Source of the DNA: JAPLUA01 sp964625855 | GTDB lineage: Bacteria > Verrucomicrobiota > Verrucomicrobiia > Limisphaerales > UBA8199 | Length of the DNA stretch: 64,000 bases | Assembly: GCA_964625855.1 (NCBI GenBank) | Contig: CAZVFC010000010.1 | Coordinates: 124,001-188,000 of the forward strand | Direction: 5' to 3' | Position numbers and translations under genes: made by a program | Shown: positions 51,317 through 59,558 of the stretch, piece by piece | Layout: each line of letters opens with the position of its first letter | How positions within the stretch are numbered: the stretch's first letter is position 1 | Notes under the pieces: model-generated | What the model was told of the DNA's origin: nothing | Databases searched by the model: none | What the model saw: only the letters and a program-made list of their open reading frames with translations

Positions 51317-52645
51317 ATGAAACGTCGCCACTTCCTCAGGTCCATCACCCTCACCGGCGCCGCGGGTTTGATTCTTCCCCGCACTACGCTCTTTGGCGCA
51401 AATGCCCCCAGCAACAAGCTGAACATCGCCCTGCTCGGCACATGGGGCCGCGGCGAAGCGCACTTTGCCGGCATCGCCAAAGAAAACGTCGTCGCCCTCT
51501 GCGACGTCAATGAGAAGCACCTCGCCTTCGCCGCCCCCAAGTTCCCGAAGGCCAAGACCTACGTGGACTGGCGAAAGTGCCTCGACCAGAAGGACCTCGA
51601 CGCCGTCGTCTGCTGCACCGCCGATCACACCCACGCCTTTGTCGCGAACTGGGCCATGAACCGCGGCAAACACATCTACTGCGAAAAGCCCCTGGCCAAC
51701 AGCGTTGAAGAAGCCCGCGTCGTCCGCGCCACCTACCTCAAGAACAAGAACAAGCTCGCCACCCAGGTCGGCACCCAGCGGCACGCGCACGAGAACTTCG
51801 ACCGTGTCCGCGAACTGGTCCGCGACGGCGCCATCGGCGAACTGGTCGAAGCCTGCGCCTGGGGCGACCGCAAGCTCGGCAAGCCCGGCTATCTCCCCGC
51901 CGCCGGTGATCCGCCTGCCGATTTTCATTGGGACCTCTGGCTCGGGCCCTCGCCGGCGCACCCCTGGAATCCCGAATACTTCTCCGGCGGTTCCGGCATG
52001 AATTGCCTGCAATGGAATATGTATTGGGACTTCGGCAGCGGCCAGGTCGGCGACATGGGCAGCCACACCATGGACCTGGCCTGGAACGCCCTGGACGCCG
52101 ACCTCCCCACCACGGCCGAAGGCAAAGGCGACCCCTTCAACCCCGAGGTCACCCCCGTCAAACTGGAAACCCACTTCGACATCCCCGCCAATGACTGGCG
52201 CCCGGCCATCCGGCTCGCCTGGTATCAGGGTGGCGCTATGCCCGAGTCCCCAGCGAAGTATGTGGATCTGAACAAGATTGACCACGGGGCCATGTTCGAG
52301 GGCAGCAAAGGCGCCATCATCGCCGACTTCCGCTCGCGCATTCTCCTGCCGCGCGGCAACCAGCCCGACATGACCTACTATCGCCCCCGCGCCAAGGCCG
52401 ACCTGATCCCGCCCATGGGCGATTTCCAGAAGCAGTGGGTGGATGCCTGCAAGGGCAATCTCAAGACCTCGTGCGATTTCGACTACGGCGGCAAGCTGAT
52501 CGAGATGATGCTCCTCGGTCTGGTCGCGTATCGCGTCGGCAAGAAGATCAAATACGACGGCGGCGCCGGCCAGGTGACGGACAATCCGGAAGCCAACGCA
52601 CTGCTTCGCCGGACATATCGTCCCGGGTGGACGTTGAATGGTTAG
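51317..52645 (+). CDS. Tat-exported Gfo/Idh/MocA family oxidoreductase
   Basis: 442 residues from ATG 51317; the longer frame upstream overlaps the methyltransferase. The signal peptide starts with RRHFLRSITLTGAAGLILP, a twin-arginine pattern. The NAD(P)-binding domain follows (NIALLGTWGRGEAHF), then CCTADHTHAF and the family hallmark YCEKPLANSVEEAR (EKP). The C-terminal dimerisation domain contains FHWDLWLGPSPAHPWNP, as in the exported oxidoreductases that are numerous in verrucomicrobia and planctomycetes and are thought to act on sugars. The real substrate is unknown. Confidence 0.93.
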   Translation: MKRRHFLRSITLTGAAGLILPRTTLFGANAPSNKLNIALLGTWGRGEAHFAGIAKENVVALCDVNEKHLAFAAPKFPKAKTYVDWRKCLDQKDLDAVVCCTADHTHAFVANWAMNRGKHIYCEKPLANSVEEARVVRATYLKNKNKLATQVGTQRHAHENFDRVRELVRDGAIGELVEACAWGDRKLGKPGYLPAAGDPPADFHWDLWLGPSPAHPWNPEYFSGGSGMNCLQWNMYWDFGSGQVGDMGSHTMDLAWNALDADLPTTAEGKGDPFNPEVTPVKLETHFDIPANDWRPAIRLAWYQGGAMPESPAKYVDLNKIDHGAMFEGSKGAIIADFRSRILLPRGNQPDMTYYRPRAKADLIPPMGDFQKQWVDACKGNLKTSCDFDYGGKLIEMMLLGLVAYRVGKKIKYDGGAGQVTDNPEANALLRRTYRPGWTLNG

Positions 52646-52666
52646 CGGTGAGGCTGGACCCGGGCC

Positions 52667-53668
52667 CTACGGCGCGTCATAGCGCAAGTCGCCCGGACCG
52701 GGTGCGCCGCGAACGATGGGTTGGCCGCCGTTATCCACGCGGTCATCGCCGATGCTATAGAGCAGCCAGTTCGTGCCTTGCGGGCGATAGATCATCGCCT
52801 GGCCGCTGAACGGGTCTTCCGGCACCTGGGAAAGCAGGTCCGGCACCAGGTCTTCGAGGCGCGCGGGGGGGCGGCCTTTCTCAGACTGGTAGCAGCGCAG
52901 GGCGAGTTCCGCCGCCAAGAGACGTTCCTGGGCGGTGATGCGGTAGTGTTTCTCTGAGGCTTTCTTGATGGAGCGCAGGAGCTGCGGCCATTGAACGACC
53001 CACAGAATAGGATTGACGCGGGGCAGCATCTGGCGGGCAAACCGTGTTTCGGCGCGCTGGACTTCAGACCAGGGGACGCGCGTCCGGTCAACCCGTTCGA
53101 GGTCGGTGAGGAGTCTCCGGGCCGCTTCCGGTTTGAGCTCGGGCAGGAGCCTGGCCAGCGCCGCGCGGCCGATGGCTTCGCAGGCGACCCCCACCAGGCG
53201 ATTGATCAAGACCCCGCCGCGGCTGATCTCGTTACCGAAACGGATGGCATCGAGATAGGTGCGGGCAGCCGCCGCGGGCTGATCGTCGAGTTCGTGCAGC
53301 CGACCTTCGGCGGCCAGTAGTTGCGCGAGCCGTTTCATAGTCGCGAGGTCAGCCATCATCGCGGATGTATTGGTGACGGCTGCGTCGGCGGGTACGGCGC
53401 ACAGGCGGGTCAGGCCCAGGCGGAGCAGGCGGAAAGCTTCGGCGTTCGTGGCGACGAGATCGCGGAGGGTGTCGTGGTCCAGGGTGGGGAAGTCCCCCAC
53501 TGGCCCTGTAACCACCGTGCCGGCTTTGAGGAAATCATCGTACCCGTTGGGATTTGGGAGCGGAGCGGGCACGGGAGCCCTACCCAGCGTGGCGATCAAT
53601 AGCGCCACGCCCCCCAGCATGACGATCAGCGCCAGGGCGAGCCACCAGGTGCGAAATCGAGCGAACAT
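52667..53668 (-). CDS. Membrane-anchored protein of unknown function
   Basis: 333 residues from ATG 53668. A single transmembrane or signal-anchor segment (about 7-30, WWLALALIVMLGGVALLIAT) precedes a helical region. The C-terminal 80 residues (LRCYQSEKGRPPARLEDLVP, DPFSGQAMIYRPQGTNW, LYSIGDDRVDNGG) recall the calcium-loop end of type II secretion pseudopilin-like domains and occur in a family of exported verrucomicrobial proteins. I do not recognise the family and assign no function. It converges with the oxidoreductase, 21 bp apart. Confidence 0.75.
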   Translation of the reverse strand: MFARFRTWWLALALIVMLGGVALLIATLGRAPVPAPLPNPNGYDDFLKAGTVVTGPVGDFPTLDHDTLRDLVATNAEAFRLLRLGLTRLCAVPADAAVTNTSAMMADLATMKRLAQLLAAEGRLHELDDQPAAAARTYLDAIRFGNEISRGGVLINRLVGVACEAIGRAALARLLPELKPEAARRLLTDLERVDRTRVPWSEVQRAETRFARQMLPRVNPILWVVQWPQLLRSIKKASEKHYRITAQERLLAAELALRCYQSEKGRPPARLEDLVPDLLSQVPEDPFSGQAMIYRPQGTNWLLYSIGDDRVDNGGQPIVRGAPGPGDLRYDAP

Positions 53669-53731
53669 ATTCGGGTCGGACAACCAGGCCTGGTTTCGGT
53701 GTCGGCGGCGTCCGGGCACGCGCTCGCTCGC

Positions 53732-54082
53732 TTACGCGGCTGCAAGAGCAGCGAACTCCTCCAGCACCCCGACTAGATCTGCGTTGCTGACGCCGGGCCG
53801 GTTTTCGACAAACAGGGCGAGGCCGACGCCATCACCGCGCAGGGCAAGATGGATGCGTATATGCTCGAAGACCCAGCAGAGTCGCACGGGCCGGATGCCA
53901 TGGCGGTCCAGACCTTCCGCGGCCAGCGCCAGGTGTGAAAGCGCCTGTTCGACCTTCTGGGAGGAAAGCAGATTGCTGTAGCCGTGACTGGTCACCGTGC
54001 GGTCCGCCCGGCGGATGCCCAAGGCAGCCACCCCGGCCAGGGGCAGTCGGCGGTCCAGAAAGGCCTGGAGCGTATCTTTCAT
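53732..54082 (-). CDS. Small roadblock/LC7-like protein
   Basis: 116 residues from ATG 54082; this start overlaps the stop of the response regulator by 4 nt (ATGA), making translational coupling likely. The mixed alpha/beta sequence (LAGVAALGIRRADRTVTSHG, then PVRLCWVFEHIRIHLAL) has the size and pattern of a roadblock/LC7 domain, often paired with small GTPases or DUF4388 proteins. The fold assignment is tentative. Confidence 0.7.
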   Translation of the reverse strand: MKDTLQAFLDRRLPLAGVAALGIRRADRTVTSHGYSNLLSSQKVEQALSHLALAAEGLDRHGIRPVRLCWVFEHIRIHLALRGDGVGLALFVENRPGVSNADLVGVLEEFAALAAA

Positions 54083-55137
54083 GCGGAAGCGGTTGGCGCT
54101 CTCGTGCTCCGCACGAAGAGGCGCCGGTCCGGTTGCACGTGGCAGACGATGCGTCCCTCCGGGGTCTGGACTTCCAGGCGATCGAACCGGCCGACCGCGG
54201 CGAGGCTGCTCACTTGGGCAGCCTGCTGTTCCACGTGCTCCAGCAAGCGCAACCGCGATTCGCGCGACTTGCTTCCCCACTCATGCAGGACCTCGCCGGC
54301 GCCGGAGCAGAGCAGGACTTCTTCGATGCGCACCGGGCCCGGGGGCGGCCCTGGAGCTTGGCTGGCTCCGGATTCGACGGCCGGCCCGGCGGGGGTTTCC
54401 GCCCCCTGGTCGTCGAGAAACTCCCGGCCTTCATCCGTCAGGCGCGCCGCTTCCATCAGCAGGAATTCCCACTGGCCCTCGATGGTCCGGCGCGTGGGCT
54501 CAGTGAAGGGCAGCAGGTTGAATTCGCCCCCGCGCAGCGCCAGCAGGCCGTACAGCGCTACCTCGCCCTGCAAGCTGCCCGAGTCCGCGTGGACGATCGC
54601 TCCGTCGCAGATGAAGATGCGCCCGCGCACTTTGCCGGTGAAGATCTCCAGCACCGAGGACTTGCGGCCCAGGCACTCCATTTGCAGCACTTCCTGCAAG
54701 CCGACCCGCCGCAGCATGCCCCGAAAACCGGCTTGCGGCTGCTCCCCGGCCAGCGCCTCCAGGGTCGCAAACACCGCCGCGTAGCCCCCCGCCGCCACCG
54801 GCTTCTCCAGGAACAGAGCTGCTCCGCTTTCCAGGCAGGTCTTGCGGTTTTCCGGCGTCGCCCGGCCCGTGAGTATCACCACCTGCTGCCCGGGATGTGT
54901 GCGGCCCAGCAATTGTAGAAACTGGATGCCATCCATCACCGGCATGCCGATGTCCAACACGACTACGTCCATCCGGCGCTTGGATAACAAATCGAGCGCC
55001 TGGGCGTGATTCTCCGCCACAAACACGTCCGAGCGGCCGCGCCCCATTTCGGAGAAAAGCTCGCGGATGCCGGTGAGGAAACCGGCATCGTCATCCACGA
55101 AGAGGAAGGATTTCCGTTTAACGGCTTCGTTTGACAT
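54079..55137 (-). CDS. Response regulator receiver with DUF4388 (PATAN) domain
   Basis: 352 residues from ATG 55137. The receiver domain is complete: acidic pocket in FLFVDDDAGF (about 11-20), phospho-acceptor in VVVLDIGMPVMDGIQFLQLL (D62), T in ILTGRAT, and lysine in LFLEKPVAAGG. Residues about 138-230 form a DUF4388/PATAN domain (GMLRRVGLQEVLQMECL, GRIFICDGAIVHADSGSL) found in surface-motility regulators. The C-terminal part is Pro/Gly-rich, then a beta/alpha end. The sensor kinase is not in the window. The roadblock-like gene follows in the same transcript. Confidence 0.88.
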   Translation of the reverse strand: MSNEAVKRKSFLFVDDDAGFLTGIRELFSEMGRGRSDVFVAENHAQALDLLSKRRMDVVVLDIGMPVMDGIQFLQLLGRTHPGQQVVILTGRATPENRKTCLESGAALFLEKPVAAGGYAAVFATLEALAGEQPQAGFRGMLRRVGLQEVLQMECLGRKSSVLEIFTGKVRGRIFICDGAIVHADSGSLQGEVALYGLLALRGGEFNLLPFTEPTRRTIEGQWEFLLMEAARLTDEGREFLDDQGAETPAGPAVESGASQAPGPPPGPVRIEEVLLCSGAGEVLHEWGSKSRESRLRLLEHVEQQAAQVSSLAAVGRFDRLEVQTPEGRIVCHVQPDRRLFVRSTRAPTASA

Positions 55138-55219
55138 TGCTCACCTGACAGCCAATCACCTGGCCGCTGAACATTGTACCTGCATCGCCGCGGGTTGTCT
55201 ATGCCGCGGAATGTCGCTC

Positions 55220-56620
55220 TCAAGCCGGCGCCTGCGCGCCCGCCACCGCTTGCAGCGCCCGCTCCGCGGCCGAGCGCACGCCCGCGTCCGAGTCCCGCAA
55301 AGCGTGGGCGAGTCCGGACTCAGCCCGGCGCTCACCCAATCGGCCCAGGGCCTCCGCCGCCGCCTGGCGCAAGTCGCGGTCCGGGTCGCACAAAATCGCC
55401 AGGAAGAGGCTGACGGCCAGCATGCGGGATTTCTCCTCCAACGCGGCCCGCCCCTCAGGCTTCTCCACCATCGGCCGAAATTCCGATGGCATCACGCCTA
55501 GGCTCACTAAGAGTTGCCCGACGAGGTAGCGCACATCCGGGTTCGGGTCCTGCATAGCCGGCTTGAGTTCCTCGACCGCCGCACGGGCCTCGGCCGAGGA
55601 ATTCCAGTTCTCGTCAATGCGCGACAGTGCGGCGGCGGCCATGCGCCGCACGCCGCTGGTTGCGTCTTTCAGCGCCAAAATCAGCGGGCCGATCGCGCCC
55701 CGCTCGCCCAATCGTCCGAGCGCCATTGCGGCTGCCTCGCGGACGTCCTCGTCGCCGTCCTTGAGGGTGCGGGTCAGCAACGAGGTGCTGCCAGCATCCT
55801 TGAGGTGGCCAAGCGTTTCGGCCACCGCTCGGCGCACGTCCCAATGCGGATCGTTCAACAGGGCACGCAGTGGCTCCACGGCCCTCGCCAGCCCCAGGGT
55901 CCCGAGCGCTTCGACGGCGGCCAGGCGGACGTGCGCGTCCTGGTTACCCAATCTAGCGATGATCGGTTCAATGGCTTCCGATCTTCCGACGTGGGCCAGG
56001 GCGTCCATCGCTGCGATGCAGACTGCGCTGTCGCTCGAATTCAACGCCTGGAGCAGTGGACGAACCACCCGCCGATCCTCAATTTGCGCGAGCGCCTGGG
56101 CCGCGCTCACGCAAAGGCTATAGGGCCCGGAGTTGATGATCGTCTCAAGGGGCAGGACGGCCGCGGCGCCAAAGGAGGCCGCGCGCGAACACTGGCCCTT
56201 GGCCACCAGGAGCCAAATCTCGTCGTCGCGGCGGCTGGGATGCCAGCCCGCAAATTCAAGCACCTGCGCCGCGCTCCCGCGCACACCCGCATCCGCATGA
56301 CGCAGCAGCGGCACGAGCGCGGGAATAATGCGCTCATCCGAACTTTTCTTAAGCCCAGTTACCGCGGCCTTTACCACGCCGGCCTCACGGTCGCACAGGG
56401 CAAAAAGGAGCGGCTCGATGCGGGCTTCGTCCTCGATTTTACCCAACGCAACGGCGGCCAGGCGGCGGACTTCAGCATCGCTATCCTCCAGGGCTTTCCG
56501 CAGTATGCCGAGCGCGCGGGGACTGGCCAGGCGACAGAGTTGTTCCACCGCTTTGCGACGGGAAGCGGCATTCTTTGACTTAAACCGGCGCTGAATCAGC
56601 CAGAGCATGTTGGCAGCCAT
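55220..56620 (-). CDS. HEAT-repeat protein (PBS lyase type)
   Basis: 466 residues from ATG 56620. Roughly thirteen HEAT-like repeats of about 31 residues are visible, each of the form LRKALEDSDAEVRRLAAVAL, then GKIEDEARIEPLL. This forms an alpha-solenoid scaffold, likely for protein-protein contacts; no catalytic motif is seen. The first residues (MLWLIQRRFKSKNA) are hydrophobic and basic but not a clear signal peptide. Divergent from the M42 peptidase gene. Its start is 82 bp from the response regulator's. Confidence 0.9.
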   Translation of the reverse strand: MAANMLWLIQRRFKSKNAASRRKAVEQLCRLASPRALGILRKALEDSDAEVRRLAAVALGKIEDEARIEPLLFALCDREAGVVKAAVTGLKKSSDERIIPALVPLLRHADAGVRGSAAQVLEFAGWHPSRRDDEIWLLVAKGQCSRAASFGAAAVLPLETIINSGPYSLCVSAAQALAQIEDRRVVRPLLQALNSSDSAVCIAAMDALAHVGRSEAIEPIIARLGNQDAHVRLAAVEALGTLGLARAVEPLRALLNDPHWDVRRAVAETLGHLKDAGSTSLLTRTLKDGDEDVREAAAMALGRLGERGAIGPLILALKDATSGVRRMAAAALSRIDENWNSSAEARAAVEELKPAMQDPNPDVRYLVGQLLVSLGVMPSEFRPMVEKPEGRAALEEKSRMLAVSLFLAILCDPDRDLRQAAAEALGRLGERRAESGLAHALRDSDAGVRSAAERALQAVAGAQAPA

Positions 56621-56740
56621 CGAGCCTAGGTCAAACCCGCCGGATTGTCACGCCAGAACTGCCAAGGCAGAAAACCATGCAAACCGGCGGGCCGCCGTTT
56701 TCCACTTCCCACTGCCCACCCATTGAGCTTTAATCGGTTC

Positions 56741-57811
56741 ATGCGCGACGATTCACTCCACTTTCTAAGAACCCTGGTCAACACACCCAGCCCGGTCGGC
56801 CACGAAGCCCGCGGCCAGCGCGTCTGGCTCGATTACGCCGGGCAATTCGCCGACGAGACCTTCTCGGATGCCTACGGCAACTGCGTGGCGGTGCTGAACA
56901 AGGGCGGTTCGCCGCGCCTGATGATGTCCGGCCACGCCGATGAAATCGCCATGGCCGTCAACTACATTGACGACCAGGGCTACCTGTACGTCCGCAAAAT
57001 GGGCGGCGTGGATGCCGCGATTACCAAGGCGCAGCGAGTTGTGATTCACACGCGCAAGGGCCCCGTCAAGGGCGTCGTCGGCAACGTCGCGCCGCACCTG
57101 ATGAAGGACGAAAAGGACCCCAAGCCGCCCAAGATTCACGACCTGTTCATTGATATCGGCGTGGGCAGCCGCAAGGAGGCTGAGAAGGTGGTGCGCACCG
57201 GCGACCCAATCACGCTGACGGACGAGTTTGACCTGCTGCGCAACGATCTGGCGGTCGCACGTGCCTTCGACAACCGCATCGGGACGTTCGCCGTTGCCGA
57301 AGCCTTGCGCCTGCTCAAGGAGTCCGGGACCAAGTTACAGGCCGAAGTCTGCGCGGTCTCCAACGTGCAGGAGGAAGTTGGCCTGCTCGGCGCGCGGCAG
57401 ATTGCCTACTCGCTCAAGCCCGACGTGGCGCTGGTGGTGGATGTGACCCACGCCACCGATTACCCGACGGTCAGCAAAGCCCAGCACGGCGACACCAAAG
57501 TTGGCCACGGCCCCACCCTTACACATGGCGGGTGCAACCATCCCGAGGTCGTCGCGCGCCTCGAAGCGGTGGCCGGGGCGAAGAAGATCCCGCTTCAGCA
57601 CGAGGCCATGTCCTCGACGAGCGGCACGGACACGGACGCCATCTTCTGGACGCGGGGTGGCATCGCCAGCGCCTTGATCAGCCTGCCCAACCGCTACATG
57701 CACTCCCCGGTGGAGGTGGTGAGCCTGAAGGACCTCGAGAAGATCCCCCAGTTGCTCGCCGCCTTCGCCACGTCGCTCAAGAAAGGCGAGGAGTTCAAAG
57801 TCAAGGTGTGA
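56741..57811 (+). CDS. M42-family aminopeptidase / endoglucanase-like metallopeptidase
   Basis: 356 residues from ATG 56741; the earlier open frame lacks homology. The co-catalytic zinc ligands are recognisable: SGHADEIAM with H65, VARAFDNRIGTF aspartate, VQEEVGLLGA glutamates, DVTHATDYP aspartate and SPVEVV histidine region. M42 enzymes are tetrahedral dodecamers that degrade peptides in the cytosol. The PTPSPVGHE-type start (NTPSPVGHEARGQRV) is present. No partner genes; the downstream dehydrogenase is 79 bp away. Confidence 0.93.
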   Translation: MRDDSLHFLRTLVNTPSPVGHEARGQRVWLDYAGQFADETFSDAYGNCVAVLNKGGSPRLMMSGHADEIAMAVNYIDDQGYLYVRKMGGVDAAITKAQRVVIHTRKGPVKGVVGNVAPHLMKDEKDPKPPKIHDLFIDIGVGSRKEAEKVVRTGDPITLTDEFDLLRNDLAVARAFDNRIGTFAVAEALRLLKESGTKLQAEVCAVSNVQEEVGLLGARQIAYSLKPDVALVVDVTHATDYPTVSKAQHGDTKVGHGPTLTHGGCNHPEVVARLEAVAGAKKIPLQHEAMSSTSGTDTDAIFWTRGGIASALISLPNRYMHSPVEVVSLKDLEKIPQLLAAFATSLKKGEEFKVKV

Positions 57812-57890
57812 CCAAGAAATCATTACCGGCGGGCGCCGAGAAGTTCGCTTTGGCGTCCAGGACCTTTTGGGTGTAGAGTAGCCGCAGGAT

Positions 57891-58916
57891 ATGAGAGCAG
57901 CCGTACTCCACGGCAAGGAAGAGATTCGCGTTGAACAGGTCAAGCCGCAGCCGTTGCTGCCCGGCGAGGTGCGGATTCGCATCGAAGCCGCGCTGACCTG
58001 CGGCACCGACCTGAAGGTGTTCAAGCGCGGTTACCACGCCCGCATGATCGTCCCGCCCGCCAAGTTCGGGCATGAGTTCGCAGGGGTGATTTCGGAAGTC
58101 GCGCCGGATGTGACAGGCTGGCGCGTGGGTGAGCGTGTGGTGGCGGCTAACTCGGCGCCTTGCGGCCAATGCTTCTTCTGCCGCAATCAGCAGGAGAATC
58201 TGTGTGACGATTTGCTGTTCCTCAACGGCGCTTATGCCCACTCCATTGTCGTTCCTGCGCGGCTGGTGCAGAAGAACCTGCTGCGGCTGAAGCCGGAGAC
58301 GGACTTCCGCGACGCCGCGCTGGTGGAACCGCTGGCGTGCGTGGTGCAGGGAATCGAAGACACCGGGTTGCGCGCCGGCCAGCGGGTCTTGATTATCGGC
58401 TCCGGACCGATCGGACTGATGTTCGTGGCGGTGGCGAGGCATCTGGGCTGTGTGGTCACGGTAGTCGGCCGGGGTTCCCGCCGTCTGGCGACCGCGAGGC
58501 GCCTCGGGGCGGAGCTGGCGCTGGACGTCGGTCGGCACGATGACCCGGGGTCCGTTATTCCGGCCGGCGCAATGTTCGACGTGGTGATTGAGGCCGTCGG
58601 CAAACCGGAGACATGGGCGGCGGCGGTGCGCCTCGTGCGCAAGGGGGGCACGGTGAACTTCTTCGGGGGGTGTCCCTCGGGCACATCGGTGTCGCTCGAC
58701 ACCACGCGCATTCATTATTCCAATCTCAAGCTCCTCGCGAGCTTCCACCACACGCCGCGCACCATCCGGCGCGCGCTGGGGTACATCGAGGCTGGGGTGG
58801 TGCGCGCTGCGGACTTCGTTGACCGGGAATGCACGTTGACGGAGTTGCCGGCAGTATTCCAGGCGATTGCCGCGGGCAACCATGCGGTGAAAACGCTGGT
58901 GCGGGTTCAGGAATGA
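57891..58916 (+). CDS. Zinc-dependent alcohol/sorbitol dehydrogenase (MDR superfamily)
   Basis: 341 residues from ATG 57891. The catalytic zinc region has TCGTDLKVF (cysteine and aspartate) and GHEFAG (histidine), the structural zinc the four cysteines in PCGQCFFCRNQQENLC, and the cofactor site GSGPIGLMFVAVARHLG near 167-183. This matches sorbitol/threonine dehydrogenase-like proteins that oxidise polyols or sugars with NAD(P). The stop overlaps the start of the PEBP-family gene (ATGA at 58913), so they are translated together. Confidence 0.94.
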   Translation: MRAAVLHGKEEIRVEQVKPQPLLPGEVRIRIEAALTCGTDLKVFKRGYHARMIVPPAKFGHEFAGVISEVAPDVTGWRVGERVVAANSAPCGQCFFCRNQQENLCDDLLFLNGAYAHSIVVPARLVQKNLLRLKPETDFRDAALVEPLACVVQGIEDTGLRAGQRVLIIGSGPIGLMFVAVARHLGCVVTVVGRGSRRLATARRLGAELALDVGRHDDPGSVIPAGAMFDVVIEAVGKPETWAAAVRLVRKGGTVNFFGGCPSGTSVSLDTTRIHYSNLKLLASFHHTPRTIRRALGYIEAGVVRAADFVDRECTLTELPAVFQAIAAGNHAVKTLVRVQE

Positions 58917-59494
58917 GACGGGTGATCCCGCCGCCCCCTGCCTCCGCCCTGCTATTGGCGGCCGCGGTTCTCTGTTTCACCCTCGGCGCGGCGTCGGCGC
59001 CCTCGGCAGCGGCAGCCACAACTGAAAGGAAGGCTATGCAATTGACCAGCAGCGCATTTACCGCAGGTGGGCCGATCCCCGCCAAACACACCGGTGACGG
59101 GAAGAACGTTTCTCCGCCACTGAAGTGGAGCGGTGTGCCCGAAGGGGCCAAAGCCCTGGTGTTGATCGTTGATGACCCGGACGCCCCAGCCGGAACGTGG
59201 GTGCACTGGGTGCTTTATGGCCTGCCGCCGACGGCGACTGAGTTGGCCGAGGAAACTCCCCAGAGCCAATTTACCTCCACCGGCGCAAGGCAAGGGCTCA
59301 ACGACTTCCGGCGCCTGGGTTATGGCGGGCCGTGCCCGCCACCCGGAAAGCCGCATCGCTACTTTTTCAGACTGTATGCGCTGGATACCGTGCTTGATCT
59401 GGAGCCTGGGTTCACCAAGAGAGACGTCGAGCGCGCAATGGAAAAGCACATCCTTGCCCAGGCTCAACTGATGGGGACCTATAAACGGGGATAA
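58913..59494 (+). CDS. Exported YbhB/YbcL (PEBP, Raf kinase inhibitor-like) protein
   Basis: 193 residues from ATG 58913, with a signal peptide (PASALLLAAAVLCFTLGAAS, about 9-28). The PEBP fold shows GDGKNVSPPLKWSGVPEGAK, LVLIVDDPDAPAGTWVHWVL (phosphate-binding DPDAP motif) and GYGGPCPPPGKPHRYFFRLY. Homologues in E. coli are of unclear function. It is coupled to the upstream dehydrogenase by a 4-nt overlap and converges with the DUF2723 gene. Confidence 0.93.
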   Translation: MRRVIPPPPASALLLAAAVLCFTLGAASAPSAAAATTERKAMQLTSSAFTAGGPIPAKHTGDGKNVSPPLKWSGVPEGAKALVLIVDDPDAPAGTWVHWVLYGLPPTATELAEETPQSQFTSTGARQGLNDFRRLGYGGPCPPPGKPHRYFFRLYALDTVLDLEPGFTKRDVERAMEKHILAQAQLMGTYKRG

Positions 59495-59558
59495 TCGCGC
59501 GGGCCTCCAAGCTTGGCGGCGAGTGCCGCGGACAGGCGGCGAGCTGCCGAAGACCCCG

